From Calonectria ilicicola (Eukaryota > Ascomycota > Sordariomycetes > Hypocreales > Nectriaceae), in NCBI GenBank assembly GCA_020809705.1, contig CP085831.1, forward strand, positions 3,472,001-3,536,000: a stretch of 64,000 nucleotides of DNA, in the 5' to 3' direction. A program made the translations under genes and the position numbers. The notes below the pieces were generated by a model that did not search any database, was not told where the DNA came from, and saw only the letters and a list, made by a program, of their open reading frames with translations. Position 1 is the stretch's first letter; every line of letters starts with the position of its first letter. Shown in pieces: positions 63,155-64,000 of the stretch.

Positions 63155-64000
63155 AATAGGTAGCCGTCACTTGAAGAAGTGAAGGGAAAGGATCAGGGCG
63201 AAGAGTGGGTAAGACGCTTGATTCGCGCTACATGCAGCCTTCGGACCAGCAGGAAACAAAATGGAAGTCACTTGCCTTACTACATTCAGCAATTATACTA
63301 AACCGACAGTTGCCTGAATGGGAAGGTCTCCGTAAGAAAAATGAAGGCTATGGTAGGTTGCGAAATCGTTAAAGAGGGAATGGGCTTGGGAGCAATGCGT
63401 TTAATCAAGTGCAAAGGTCGATACATGATGCAGGTCATCCTTACTGAACACGGGTAACAGCCCCTAAAATGGAATCGCGCATGGGCGGACCATCGAAGAT
63501 TACAGCGGGGTTGCGGCAGTGATTTGCTAGCACGTCCGCGTTCGTTTACTGCTTCAAGTCATAGTTTCCTCCCACCTGAACACTTGAGAGCACGGCAAAG
63601 GAAAATCCCACATGACCACCAATCATTCAACACAACAATCGAAATTGAAGCTCACTGACAATGAGATATCAATAGTCTCATTCACAAGAAAAAAGGAATA
63701 TTCTTGAAATCCTCGGTTAGAGTACAAGCCCCGCAGATGTTCCCCGAGGGAGGGCTCTTGATTCACCACACCTATGCCTCTCTGTTCATTTAGGACTTGT
63801 TCATCCATTACGCTGACACTAACTATTCTAACTCAATCGATAAAAATACGTGTCCATGGCGAGACAGTCACAATTACCCTACTCCAAGACGCTGAACAAA
63901 GGAACGATTTGAAATCCAATTTGTACTTTGACACAAGTGACCTGTGGGCTATTCCACCGAGTCATTTCACCGACAAAACCAAACCCCATTTCAAAATGGC
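63155..64000. other. Upstream region of the Zn2Cys6 gene to window end, no gene seen
   Basis: The minus-strand promoter of the regulator lies here; I see no clear TATA box. A 61-codon - strand frame at 63623-63808 has no recognisable domain. Confidence 0.45.

Noticed and set aside
1..64000. CRISPR array, bacterial operons, rRNA
   Set aside because: None seen; the gene structure is eukaryotic, and the tandem repeats are coding or minisatellite-like.

Overview
The window looks like a chromosome segment of a filamentous ascomycete (Pezizomycotina). Genes have short spliceosomal introns (about 45-90 bp) with GT...AG ends and CTAAC-type branch sites. Several protein families are typically fungal: Zn2Cys6 regulators, an RTA1-like membrane protein and a small secreted cysteine-rich protein. 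Two long, extremely AT-rich blocks hold retrotransposons mutated almost only by C-to-T / G-to-A changes, the signature of repeat-induced point mutation (RIP). I cannot fix the genus.

Layout. (1) 1-23.4 kb: AT-rich, no intact genes. It contains a decayed Ty3/gypsy pol on the + strand (about 1.1-4.2 kb). It also holds a nested pair: a Ty3/gypsy element on the - strand (7404-19419, 390-bp LTRs, target duplication CTATG) is split by a second, + strand Ty3/gypsy element (9370-14484, ~211-bp LTRs, target duplication CTTCT). (2) 23.4-32.0 kb: a GC-normal island rich in damaged genes: a truncated surface-protein-like 3' end, a Zn2Cys6-regulator relic, a family-1 glycosyltransferase whose first intron does not keep frame, a minus-strand ankyrin relic, and an 8-exon gene with an HNH/NUC-like motif and a late frameshift. 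(3) 32.0-40.4 kb: second AT-rich block, a - strand LTR retrotransposon (32331-40125, 163-bp LTRs, target duplication ATTAT) inside an older remnant bounded by a 15-bp direct repeat. (4) 40.5-64 kb: gene-bearing DNA, all - strand except the SDR. It has a 13-exon, 768-aa protein of a family I cannot name, a VIT/von Willebrand A protein with one frameshift, a secreted Cys-rich protein, a short-chain dehydrogenase, an AflR-type Zn2Cys6 regulator, an RTA1-like 7-TM protein and a large Zn2Cys6 regulator.

The most interesting items are the secreted protein at 51133-51563 and the RIP edge effect. The secreted protein's eight cysteines form two identical CX3CX6CX3C modules, but only if a 6-bp microexon is spliced in. 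In all three LTR elements the outermost 50-100 bp escape RIP while the opposite copy of the same LTR segment is heavily mutated, so the ancestral element ends can still be read. SDR, AflR-type regulator, RTA1 protein and second regulator lie within 8 kb and could be a small metabolic or resistance neighbourhood, but no backbone synthase is present, so this is only a suggestion.
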